Shown here one piece after another: positions 1 to 6,565 of a stretch of DNA of 33,895 nt; the first letter of the stretch is position 1; every line of letters begins with the position of its first letter. The DNA comes from Lachnospiraceae bacterium (GTDB lineage: Bacteria; Bacillota; Clostridia; Lachnospirales; Lachnospiraceae). The translations under genes were made by a program, and so were the position numbers. The notes below the pieces were generated by a model. That model made no database searches, had not been told where the DNA came from, and saw only the letters and a program-made list of their open reading frames with translations. Location: NCBI GenBank assembly GCA_017424235.1, contig JAFPAQ010000037.1, forward strand, positions 1-33,895. The letters run 5' to 3'.

Positions 1-19
1 CTTTAGTTTTAACATTCAT
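1..19 (-). CDS. Possible start of a leftward gene, cut by the window edge
   Basis: On the minus strand an ATG at 19-17 is preceded by AGAGG with an 8-nt spacer, and the reading frame stays open to the window edge (M-N-V-K-T-K). This looks like a genuine translation start, but only six codons are visible, so no product can be named. It lies outside the tRNA-bounded element at 299-5079, on the presumed native chromosome side. Confidence 0.35.
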
Positions 20-222
20 TGTGAATACCTCTTTTAGTTTAGATTTTTACCAACTAGCCAGGTCAGTAATAATCTAAATTTACTTGAGGTATTTTTTTAT
101 GTCAATTTCCTGGCCTATTTAAAGTATACAGGAAGCTCCTTTTTCTGTATAAATAATAGTAATATTATACTTGATTTACATAAGATAAGTAAATATCATT
201 TTTGTAATTACGCATAATATAA

Positions 223-272
223 AAGAAAGATAAACTAATCTGTGAATAAACTCACATTAGTTTATCTTTCTT
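223..272 (-). terminator. Long hairpin, likely native terminator downstream of the tRNA-Arg 3' copy
   Basis: A perfect 17-bp inverted repeat (223-239 with 256-272) is followed on the minus strand by a T-rich stretch. It lies just downstream of the duplicated tRNA 3' end. If the tRNA-insertion model is right, this was the original terminator of the tRNA-Arg gene. Confidence 0.5.
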
Positions 273-298
273 CCATTTTTCATGTCTTGTAGCTTTCG

Positions 299-343
299 CG
301 TATGTTCCCAGCGGGAATCGAACCCACAACTACAGCTTAGGAG
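299..343 (-). repeat. Distal att-like copy of the tRNA-Arg 3' half
   Basis: These 45 bp match 5035-5079 with two differences (333 and 334). They cover the T-arm and acceptor 3' strand of tRNA-Arg(CCU), the anticodon loop core CTTAGGAG, and four bases beyond the tRNA end. Similarity stops at 344. A 3'-half fragment in the same orientation as the intact tRNA is what site-specific integration into a tRNA gene leaves at the distal end of an element. The shared core in the anticodon loop is a usual crossover point for tyrosine recombinases. Confidence 0.75.
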
Positions 344-769
344 TACGTGCCAGTGGTGTCAATTCCAGTCAAGGAAAATTAATATCTGTTAAGGAAAGTC
401 CGAAAGGGTCTAACTTTCCTGTAATTCTAAGTCAATCTAAGAAAATAGAAATTATCCTGTGTAAAATGCTTCGTGTTAGCAAAATGTTAGATTTGCTAAC
501 AAACGGGCAAAGCCATTGCGTAACCTCGGATTTATAAATATGGCTACCATTTGTTCTCTTTGTGTTGTAATGATAGCTCATTTATTTCTATTAGATTATG
601 TTTATTATAACGTGTATGAGGTCGGATGTCGATGGGTTTTTGACCATTATTTGATAGCAGAAATGATTTGTCACATTTTTATTAATTTCCACAATGTCAC
701 TTTTATTTCAGTACATTGCACGTATAATATGATATCAGTATCCCTTTTATGTACAGTCTTGTGTAATTC
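344..769. other. Gene-poor end of the island with short spaced repeats
   Basis: I see no convincing gene here. Two direct repeats of the form GTYAAGGAAA begin at 368 and 388, exactly 20 bp apart, with an inverted AGGAAAGT at 413-420. Such short repeats close to an att core resemble integrase arm-type sites. A 9-bp perfect hairpin (GTTAGCAAA with TTTGCTAAC) lies at 474-499. An open frame from 516 has no ribosome binding site and runs to the end of the convergent nuclease gene. Confidence 0.4.
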
Positions 770-1948
770 TTAGTTATATTTCAACTGTTCTATTAACTTC
801 TTTTCCATTTCCAATATATCTTTAACCGCTGACCTTACGGCTTTATCAACAGCACTTTCTAGATCTTCTGCCTCAGATATATCATACCATTTTGTCGTAA
901 ATATTCTCTTAAATGTAAAATCTGATTTTCTTTTATCCCTTGGCTTTAAAATATCCGTAATTTCTTGCATCTTTTTCATAGTCTCTTCTGGTATATTTTT
1001 ACCCGTAAGTTCAAATATTCCATAAAATCTCTCGCCTTGAACATTAAACCAATAAGTATATATATACTCATTCCCCCATACGCTAATTGGATTATCAAGA
1101 GTCGGTAATATTTTATCCATTGATGTAGTTCTGAATGTACATGCTCCTCCCTCTTCATATATTATCAGCCCTTCAGAAGCCATATTACACAAAGTATCTT
1201 TTATGGCGTCTACCATCTGTGTTCTTCCATCTGTTCTATTTTCAAATATAAGATCCAACGCTTTCTTATGTTTATTATAAATCTTGTTACAAATATCTAT
1301 TAACTGCTGATCTTCCACGATATCTCTCCTTACTATATCTATATAATTTTTTATCATCAAATCTACATCCGGTAACATCTCTATACGAGAACTTATACTC
1401 TCTAATGTCTCTACTACATCACTATATGTAAGCACATCCCAATTTTCTACATCACTTGGACTTTCTCCATCCGGAGTTAAAAAGATATATATACGGGTAT
1501 ATCCTTCATATTCCTTTTCTAATATATCTCTGTATCGATTCAATTGATTACTATGCTCACGTGACCCCACTTTATTTTCTATAGCGATTACTGTTTTTTC
1601 ATCTGATGAAGATAGTAAGATGTCTATATTTTTCCATTCTCTTAATACTGAAAAGCTATATAAATCCATTAACAGAACATTAAATACATCATATCGCCCA
1701 TCCATATCATTCTCTACAAGACGCTGTAGTATTCCTTTTAAAAATAAATCTCCTAATCCATGATTTTCATTTGGATTTAATATCCATCCTAACATGTTAC
1801 TATGTCTGATTTCTGTCCTTGATATTTTTAAAACATCAAATAAATTAAATTTCCCTGTCCACGGAAGCAATTCATCCAGACATCCTATGTCCAGTAAAAA
1901 ATTTTGCAATGCTTCTTCATTTGTCTGTTGATTATTACTCATGCACAT
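770..1948 (-). CDS. PD-(D/E)XK nuclease superfamily protein (PDDEXK_4 type)
   Basis: Predicted DNA-cleaving protein of 392 residues. An early segment TEIRHSNMLGWILNPN (45-60) is typical of the PDDEXK_4 family. The catalytic core follows: E104, D109 in KNIDI, then E124 and K126 in IAIENK, then Q135 in the NQLNRY helix. This gives the full D-(E)xK set, so the enzyme looks intact. The C-terminal half (about 230-392) is family-specific, with no domain I can name. Two starts are possible, the ATG at 1948 or the one at 1942; both sit near a GAGGAAGAGG ribosome binding site. Family members are commonly found alone in defence islands or as restriction-type nucleases; the substrate is unknown. It lies inside the tRNA-Arg-bounded element, 104 nt downstream of another leftward gene, with which it may be co-transcribed. 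Confidence 0.8.
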   Translation of the reverse strand: MCMSNNQQTNEEALQNFLLDIGCLDELLPWTGKFNLFDVLKISRTEIRHSNMLGWILNPNENHGLGDLFLKGILQRLVENDMDGRYDVFNVLLMDLYSFSVLREWKNIDILLSSSDEKTVIAIENKVGSREHSNQLNRYRDILEKEYEGYTRIYIFLTPDGESPSDVENWDVLTYSDVVETLESISSRIEMLPDVDLMIKNYIDIVRRDIVEDQQLIDICNKIYNKHKKALDLIFENRTDGRTQMVDAIKDTLCNMASEGLIIYEEGGACTFRTTSMDKILPTLDNPISVWGNEYIYTYWFNVQGERFYGIFELTGKNIPEETMKKMQEITDILKPRDKRKSDFTFKRIFTTKWYDISEAEDLESAVDKAVRSAVKDILEMEKKLIEQLKYN

Positions 1949-2052
1949 CCTCTTCCTCTATACTGTTTAACAAATATGTTCTAGTAATCTTTTTGATTTA
2001 TGTATTCTTCTATTCCGTAATACTCTATATAAATTTAAAGAAATATTGTATA

Positions 2053-3159
2053 CTATTGTAATTTATCAAGTTTAGTTTTCACTAAAAAAACTTTTCCACT
2101 TAATACCTTTATCTGCTTATCTAATTCATCTTGTTTAGTAAATAATTCGATAATTTCCCGTTCATTACACATCAAAAATCCTGATGCAAATGCCATCGGC
2201 ACAGAAAACTTTTTTTCTTCTTCAGCAAATTTTACTATAATGGTGTTTTTATCTTGTGATACAACTATACCTTCACCAAACATCCTATGTTCTATTTTAA
2301 GGCCTCTAATCGAAACATCCTCCAATTCTGCTCTTTCAATTAAACATTTATCTAATTCTCTCTTTACTTCTATCAATTCCGTTTTAAATTCATCCATAAC
2401 TGCATCATTTTTTTGTTTAATACTAGTCTTTTTCTTTGGTTTATTTATAATTATTCCAGAATATAAGCCATATGTTACCGCACAATAAATAATATCAAAC
2501 GCCAATATATGATAATCATCATCGTCTATCATTGTATCTGTAATACGTTCTTGATGCACTTGAATTAATTCAGGAGTATTCTTAATTTCTTTTACCAATT
2601 CATCACACATTCTATAATAGCGAGTTAGACTAAAACTTTTTCCACTTCCAAAATCATCTCCATATTCTATGCAATACATAAATTCACGAGCTTCTGTCGC
2701 CTTAAACAAATAATTATCACTAGGACTATACATATTTAAATAGAACATTACTATTCTAAAATCCTGATTATATTTCCACCTACCTGGTTCATATTTTTCA
2801 AGAAGTTCGTTCACTTTATCTCTAAAATTTTCAATTTTGTTTTGACGCTTGATAATATCTCCACCATCATCTGCATATAGCTGTCTAAATAAATCTCTAA
2901 TTGTTTCTGTAAGCTCCGGTCGTTCTGCAAGCTTTACAATTCCATTAGTAGGACTTACATATCTATTATTAATCAGATTACTGGTAAGACTCATAGACTT
3001 TTTAAACATATCCGCAAAATCTTCTGCCTCAATATCCCAATAATCTCTAAAACATTTAAAAGCCTCCCACTTATAATATTCCCTGTTATCTTCGTTGTTA
3101 ATTAACTCAAATTTATCAAAATAAGCTTGTACTACATCTTTTAAATTTTTAACATTCAT
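2053..3159 (-). CDS. Uncharacterised protein, McrB N-terminal-like region plus Tudor-like C-terminal domain
   Basis: 368 residues, start ATG with a strong AAAAGGAG site. Residues 1-250 (YYKWEAFKCFRDYW at 28-41, then an LTSNLINNRYVSP block and a YLNMYSPSDNYLFK block) resemble, from memory, the domain that precedes the AAA+ motor in McrB-like proteins of gut Firmicutes. No Walker motifs are present, so the motor is absent. Residues about 255-290 are charged and probably coiled coil. Residues about 290-335 (HRMFGEGIVV, then IIVKFAEEEKKF) look like the small Tudor/KOW-like barrel at the C-terminus of UvrD-type helicases, a nucleic-acid or polymerase binding fold. A second short helix pair ends the protein. 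It lies between the nuclease and AlbA_2 genes. A role in DNA recognition for a defence module is inference; no function is established. Confidence 0.6.
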   Translation of the reverse strand: MNVKNLKDVVQAYFDKFELINNEDNREYYKWEAFKCFRDYWDIEAEDFADMFKKSMSLTSNLINNRYVSPTNGIVKLAERPELTETIRDLFRQLYADDGGDIIKRQNKIENFRDKVNELLEKYEPGRWKYNQDFRIVMFYLNMYSPSDNYLFKATEAREFMYCIEYGDDFGSGKSFSLTRYYRMCDELVKEIKNTPELIQVHQERITDTMIDDDDYHILAFDIIYCAVTYGLYSGIIINKPKKKTSIKQKNDAVMDEFKTELIEVKRELDKCLIERAELEDVSIRGLKIEHRMFGEGIVVSQDKNTIIVKFAEEEKKFSVPMAFASGFLMCNEREIIELFTKQDELDKQIKVLSGKVFLVKTKLDKLQ

Positions 3160-3572
3160 ACCTTTTCTCCTTTTAATTTATCTTACTAGCTATTCGTTAT
3201 AATTATTTTAGCATTTATACTGTCCCATTATCAGGACTTATTCGTTTTTCTAAGTTTTTTTCACTTTTTTATACTCATATCAAAATTATCTACAATCTGG
3301 CTTGCATTATAAGACTCGCCTTGAAACTCTTTTACATAAATTTCGCTCTATTTCTAAACAAATATGCTTCTATTTATGACATGTGTGTCATAAATCTTAT
3401 AATATTCCAATCTTACGTATCGGAAATAAACATTGCAAAATAACTTTTTGTGGTCAGTTATTGATTGCAGTTAAATCATACCACAAAAAGAGAATTAGTA
3501 GCTTATCTTTAAGTATACTAATTCTCTTTTCATTTCAGAACGTAGATGTAAAGCACTCAGCCTCTGTTACAT
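3160..3572. other. Intergenic region with palindromes
   Basis: No gene is visible. A 10-bp perfect inverted repeat with a 4-nt loop (ATTTATGACA with TGTCATAAAT) occurs near 3371-3394 and could be an operator or a small hairpin. An 11-bp inverted repeat at 3444-3454/3480-3490 partly overlaps the terminator stem at 3486-3530, so the two hairpins are mutually exclusive in RNA. Confidence 0.4.
3486..3530 (-). terminator. Terminator of the AlbA_2-like gene
   Basis: A perfect 15-bp stem (3486-3500 with 3516-3530) lies 43 nt past the stop codon at 3573. Read on the minus strand, it ends in a T-run. It is A+T-rich but long. Confidence 0.65.
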
Positions 3573-4757
3573 TTATTCTATAATTTCCCAATGTCCACTA
3601 AACCCTCGTCCTACATAATGTACATTATTCATCTTTTTGATATGACGTTTGACAGTTTTTGAACTTATACCTAATAAAGCAGCCATTTTATCAGTACTTA
3701 TCTTACTATCTTTGCGTATAAAATCTATAATTCGAATATCCAACTCATCATGAGGGACATCATAATTCAAATTTGGCATGATTACAGTAAATTGGTATCT
3801 GTCAGACCGAAAAGAAGGTCTTTTTTTGTCATTATAATTTATCTGAAATTCATAACCACTAAGAATCTTACCAGATCCACTTCCCTTTCTTTCCATATAT
3901 CCAAGTCTATTGAATTCATCTGCGAGAACTGGATTTCGTCGCGTTGATGGCACAGTAAGTGGATCTCTATCCTGAATTATAGAACCATCTGGCATTTCTT
4001 CCCTTGAATTTGCTGTTTTACGCCACATCATCTTTGTATTACGCTTAATAAATGCTTCTCCATTGTCAATAAGCGAAATAACACTGCCTTCATACTCAAC
4101 ATCATCTAATGCATCGATTATACCACCACTTTTGTTCAATCCGTTCCACCTCGTGCAAAATAATCTTGAACACCGAATTGGGCTTTCATCTGCGATCAAT
4201 GCTCCGGCATATGTTAAAAATCCCTGCTCATTTGCAAGACCAAAAGAAATTAAATCCTTATCATCAAAGCTACTTCCAGTCCACTTTTTATATCTTTCTC
4301 TTAATTTAGAAAATGCATAATCATCAACTATATACGTAGAATTCTGCGAATCATAAGATGTATTCTTTCCACGAAGAACAAGTCGTTTTAATTCTATTGC
4401 CGTTGCTTTCACGCTTTCATTTCCCATTCGAACATAAGCTTCTAGCACCCCATCTTCAGAATAATAATACGGTGTTTCATCTCCCTTAAATACGTCTAAT
4501 ATGACTAATATTTTTCCAGCTTCATTATGAAATCTCAATCTAAACTCTGGAATTGGATTTAACCTTGTCTTTATAATTTCAATTATCTTTTCAGCATCCC
4601 CATCAGGATTTTCCAATCCTACAATCTCACCTTCGTTAGAAATACCGAAAATCAAGGAGCCTCCAAGTGTATTTGCAAATGCACTTACACTTTTACACCA
4701 GCTCTTTGGCTTTTTCTCTTCTAGAAGAAGTTTTTTATCATATTTCGTTGCTTCCAC
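3573..4757 (-). CDS. AlbA_2 (Schlafen-type) DNA-binding protein with internal deletion of the ATPase region
   Basis: 394 residues. The N-terminal AlbA_2 domain is clear: KPKSWCKSVSAFANTLGG (about 17-34), IFGISNEGEIVGL, and YVRMGNESV near 109. Full-length relatives known to me continue through an HATPase_c_4 domain with an E-A-x-x-N-A-x-x-H-R-D-Y N-box. Here the sequence jumps from SREEMPD directly to GSIIQDRDPLTVPSTRRNP, so about 45 residues containing the N-box are missing in frame. The later part (ERKGSGSGKILSGYEF) is retained. The C-terminus is a winged helix (KMAALLGISSKTVKRHIKKM). The start is GTG at 4757; an in-frame TAG lies immediately upstream. The usual D/E-F-K motif reads DKK. It may be a decayed regulator or ATPase, or a DNA-binding protein that works without ATP. 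It is the first gene of the element next to the intact tRNA. Confidence 0.75.
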   Translation of the reverse strand: MEATKYDKKLLLEEKKPKSWCKSVSAFANTLGGSLIFGISNEGEIVGLENPDGDAEKIIEIIKTRLNPIPEFRLRFHNEAGKILVILDVFKGDETPYYYSEDGVLEAYVRMGNESVKATAIELKRLVLRGKNTSYDSQNSTYIVDDYAFSKLRERYKKWTGSSFDDKDLISFGLANEQGFLTYAGALIADESPIRCSRLFCTRWNGLNKSGGIIDALDDVEYEGSVISLIDNGEAFIKRNTKMMWRKTANSREEMPDGSIIQDRDPLTVPSTRRNPVLADEFNRLGYMERKGSGSGKILSGYEFQINYNDKKRPSFRSDRYQFTVIMPNLNYDVPHDELDIRIIDFIRKDSKISTDKMAALLGISSKTVKRHIKKMNNVHYVGRGFSGHWEIIE

Positions 4758-4762
4758 CTATT

Positions 4763-4787
4763 AACTCTTTTATCGTCATAAAGAGTT
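4763..4787 (-). promoter_or_regulatory. Hairpin covering the ribosome binding region of the AlbA_2-like gene
   Basis: An inverted repeat with one bulged base (63-73 with 78-87 of the 4700s) encloses the only SD-like sequence, AAAGAG, 8 nt before the GTG start. In RNA this would hide the site and lower translation. Its regulatory use is inferred. Confidence 0.35.
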
Positions 4788-4993
4788 CTTACTTTCTTTC
4801 TTCCTATCTTATATTTTCTGCATTGTGTTACTTCCTTGTCATAATTCATACTTTATCTATCATAATATTATCATACTTTAAAATTATAAGAAATATACAC
4901 GGCTAGTTATTCGTTAATTCTTAGCTAGTTTTTATTCTATTTCATTCATTACAAATATTTATTTTATATAATATGCCATTTCCTTCTTAAATC

Positions 4994-5027
4994 AAAAAAT
5001 ACGGCAATGACACTACTATCATTACCG
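4994..5027 (-). terminator. Terminator downstream of tRNA-Arg(CCU)
   Basis: On the minus strand, CGGTAATGA pairs with TCATTGCCG around an 8-nt loop, followed by TATTTTTT. It lies 12 nt beyond the tRNA 3' end. Its 3' arm and T-run can alternatively pair with the tRNA 5' leader (see findings). Confidence 0.7.
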
Positions 5028-5034
5028 CACTAAA

Positions 5035-5079
5035 CGTATGTTCCCAGCGGGAATCGAACCCACAACTAGCGCTTAGGAG
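5035..5079 (-). repeat. Proximal att-like copy inside tRNA-Arg
   Basis: Partner of 299-343 (43 of 45 identical, 34 contiguous identical bases at the 3' end of the tRNA). It spans the tRNA from the anticodon loop to four bases past its end. Together the two copies bound an element of about 4.7 kb. Confidence 0.75.
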
Positions 5080-5111
5080 GCGCTTGTTATATCCATTTAA
5101 CTATGAGAACA
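5039..5111 (-). tRNA. tRNA-Arg (anticodon CCU)
   Basis: 73 nt with a complete cloverleaf. The acceptor TGTTCTC pairs with GGGAACA, the anticodon stem AGCGC with GCGCT around loop CTCCTAA (anticodon CCT, reading AGG), and the T-loop is TTCGATT. CCA is not encoded. This gene is the insertion site of the neighbouring element. Because AGG is a minor arginine codon in many bacteria, its repair on integration would matter to the host. Confidence 0.93.
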
Positions 5112-5228
5112 AATGCCGTATTTTAGGGCTTTTCAGCCTCTTTGGCACCGGCAGCCATATCTATGAATCCAATCACTTTTGTGATGAATTTCTATTTTTC
5201 TTGTCTCGACTTCTTTTCCCTCTCTCTG

Positions 5229-5329
5229 TTGGAATCGAACTCTGACTTTTACCCTTTTTCCTTCGCTAGGGTTCAACCATAGCTTTACCTTAGGAGGCTA
5301 TTGTTATATCCATTTAACTATGAGAACAA
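5229..5329 (-). pseudogene. Degenerate tRNA-Arg copy, 5' half well preserved
   Basis: Positions 5289-5329 match 5072-5112 of the intact tRNA except for two bases in the anticodon stem. This covers the acceptor 5' strand, D-arm and anticodon loop. Beyond the loop the copy reads GGTAAA before a segment (GCTAT) that would complete an anticodon stem. It then loses the fold until a T-arm-like GTTCGATTCCAAC near 5229-5242. It is probably a remnant of an older recombination at the same tRNA, not a working gene. Confidence 0.55.
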
Positions 5330-5419
5330 TGTACTGATAAACAATACATTAACAATTATATCAAAAAATATTTATATTTCAATAAATAAATACTATTTTT
5401 ATTAAAAATATGGTAGTAT

Positions 5420-5448
5420 AAAATATATAACGCATTTTTTCAAGTCAA
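5420..5448 (-). promoter_or_regulatory. Sigma-A type promoter reading toward the tRNA-Arg copies
   Basis: The minus strand has TTGACT, a 17-bp spacer and TATTTT. It lies about 85 nt upstream of the degenerate tRNA half and about 300 nt upstream of the intact tRNA. It is the best candidate for the original tRNA-Arg promoter. Confidence 0.5.
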
Positions 5449-5468
5449 CATTTATAGGAGAACTTAAT

Positions 5469-5480
5469 ATGAAAAAATAA
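5469..5480 (+). CDS. Three-codon leader ORF (Met-Lys-Lys)
   Basis: ATG AAA AAA TAA follows an AGGAGAA site with ordinary 6-nt spacing. The whole ORF is the left arm of a perfect 14-bp hairpin (5469-5482 with 5487-5500). This resembles a regulatory start-stop element more than a functional peptide. Translation here would open the hairpin. Confidence 0.3.
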   Translation: MKK

Positions 5481-5536
5481 CTTGATAGTTATTTTTTCAT
5501 ATGGCTATTTGTTTCTGAGCAAAACAAATAGCATTG

Positions 5537-5600
5537 ATGGCAGACGAGAATATGAAATTCTCGTCGCCTCTTCGCAATAAATTGCTCAGAAATGAGGATT
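5537..5600 (+). repeat. 64-nt leader cassette, copy 1
   Basis: 61 of 64 positions are identical to 18942-19005. It contains the GACGAGAAT/ATTCTCGTC hairpin, the TTGCTCAGA segment and the GAGG ribosome binding site, and ends two bases before a GTG start. The other copy lies before an unrelated gene in the same relative position. Confidence 0.85.
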
Positions 5601-5601
5601 A

Positions 5602-6564
5602 GTGAATTATATTGTTTTAGACCTGGAATGGAATCAGGCAGCAGATTTAAAAACTAAAATTGAGAATCAGTTACTCTTTGAAATAATTGAGGTTGGTGCT
5701 GTAAAGTTAAATGAATACAAGCAGCAGACAGACAGTTTTCATGAGTTGATAAAGCCACAGGTTTTTCATAAAATGAATCAGATAACAGGAGAGCTTGTAC
5801 ACCTGAGTATTGATCAGCTTGACAACTGTCGTAGTTTTAAAGAGGTAGTAAGTGATTTTATTAAGTGGTGTGGCGAGGATTATATCTTTTGTACATGGGG
5901 AAATCTTGACCTTTTGGAATTACAGAGGAATATGGACTATTATAATATGCCCCAATTAGCAGATGAACCAATAAAGTATTATGATGTCCAGAAGCTTTTC
6001 AGTATTGCTTTTGAAGATAAAAAGCTCAGACGTACTCTTGAATTTGCGGTGGATTATCTTAATATTGAAAAAGATATTGCTTTTCACAGAGCAGATTCAG
6101 ATGCTTATTATACAGCCAAAGTTCTTCAGAAAATACAGCCACTGGAGGTATTTATCAATTATTCCTTTGATACTTATAGAACCCCTGAGACTAAAAAAGA
6201 TGAGATTCATATTGTTTTTGATGATTATGAAAAATATATATCCAGGGCATTTGAAAATAAAATTGAAGCAATGAGTGATAAGGAAGTCATTTCTACAAAG
6301 TGTTATTTATGTAAATCAAGAACAAAGAAAAAAATTCAATGGTTTACAAGTAATGGTAAGCATTATTATTCAGTTTTTGTATGTGGTAATCATGGAATGT
6401 TTAAAAGTAAAATCAGAATAAAAAAGAATTTTGATAACAAGGTATATGTTATTAAGACAACTAAAAAAATCGGTGATAGTGATTATCATGAAATAATAAA
6501 TAAAAGAGAGCATGCCAGGGAATTAAGAAAAGAAAGGAGGCATAAAGCCTCCAAAGAAGAATAG
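5602..6564 (+). CDS. DEDDh-family 3'-5' exonuclease with C-terminal zinc-finger-like tail
   Basis: 320 residues, GTG start with GAGG 4-5 nt upstream. The exonuclease core shows ExoI D7-L-E9, ExoII D103 in WGNLDLLEL, and ExoIII H162-x4-D167 in HRADSD. All acidic metal ligands and the histidine are present, so it should be active. The sequence style (VLDLEWNQ at the start, KYYDVQKLF before the third motif) recalls KapD/Eri1-like RNA exonucleases more than the DNA polymerase III epsilon subunit. Residues about 235-285 carry C-x2-C and C-x2-H pairs (CYLCKS and CGNHG), a likely zinc finger. The tail is very basic. It may trim RNA 3' ends; the substrate is not known. It is monocistronic behind a structured leader, with its terminator inside the convergent gene. 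Confidence 0.85.
   Translation: MNYIVLDLEWNQAADLKTKIENQLLFEIIEVGAVKLNEYKQQTDSFHELIKPQVFHKMNQITGELVHLSIDQLDNCRSFKEVVSDFIKWCGEDYIFCTWGNLDLLELQRNMDYYNMPQLADEPIKYYDVQKLFSIAFEDKKLRRTLEFAVDYLNIEKDIAFHRADSDAYYTAKVLQKIQPLEVFINYSFDTYRTPETKKDEIHIVFDDYEKYISRAFENKIEAMSDKEVISTKCYLCKSRTKKKIQWFTSNGKHYYSVFVCGNHGMFKSKIRIKKNFDNKVYVIKTTKKIGDSDYHEIINKREHARELRKERRHKASKEE
6524..6552 (-). terminator. Terminator of the D,D-carboxypeptidase gene, inside the exonuclease coding region
   Basis: On the minus strand GGAGGC pairs with GCCTCC around a 5-nt loop and is followed by TTTCTTTTCTT. It starts 14 nt past the carboxypeptidase stop codon and lies wholly within the last codons of the opposite gene. Confidence 0.65.
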
Positions 6565-6565
6565 A

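Larger units (their letters stand above)
5469..5600 (+). promoter_or_regulatory. Structured 5' leader of the exonuclease gene
   Basis: Three perfect hairpins follow one another: 5469-5500 (14 bp), 5504-5532 (11 bp, loop CTGAGCA) and 5543-5565 (9 bp). The loop of the second plus its flanks, TCTGAGCAA (5514-5522), is perfectly complementary over 9 nt to TTGCTCAGA (5582-5590). That target lies just before the GAGG ribosome binding site at 5594-5597. A loop-to-SD-region pseudoknot is predicted, a layout seen in translational riboswitches and ribosomal-protein leaders. I do not recognise a known class. Confidence 0.5.

Noticed and set aside
516..773. 85-codon open frame on the plus strand beginning TTG
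   Set aside because: No ribosome binding site, a hydrophobic low-complexity product unlike any family, and it runs into the end of the convergent nuclease gene.
4744..4866. Short minus-strand frame (M-N-Y-D-K-E...) overlapping the start of the AlbA_2 gene
   Set aside because: The ATG has no convincing ribosome binding site and the 40-residue product is only A+T-rich Lys/Arg coding; not supported as a gene.
5229..5329. Intron-containing tRNA-Arg
   Set aside because: Group I introns do occur in bacterial tRNA-Arg(CCU), but the extra sequence here is far too short and shows no intron core; a degenerate copy is simpler.
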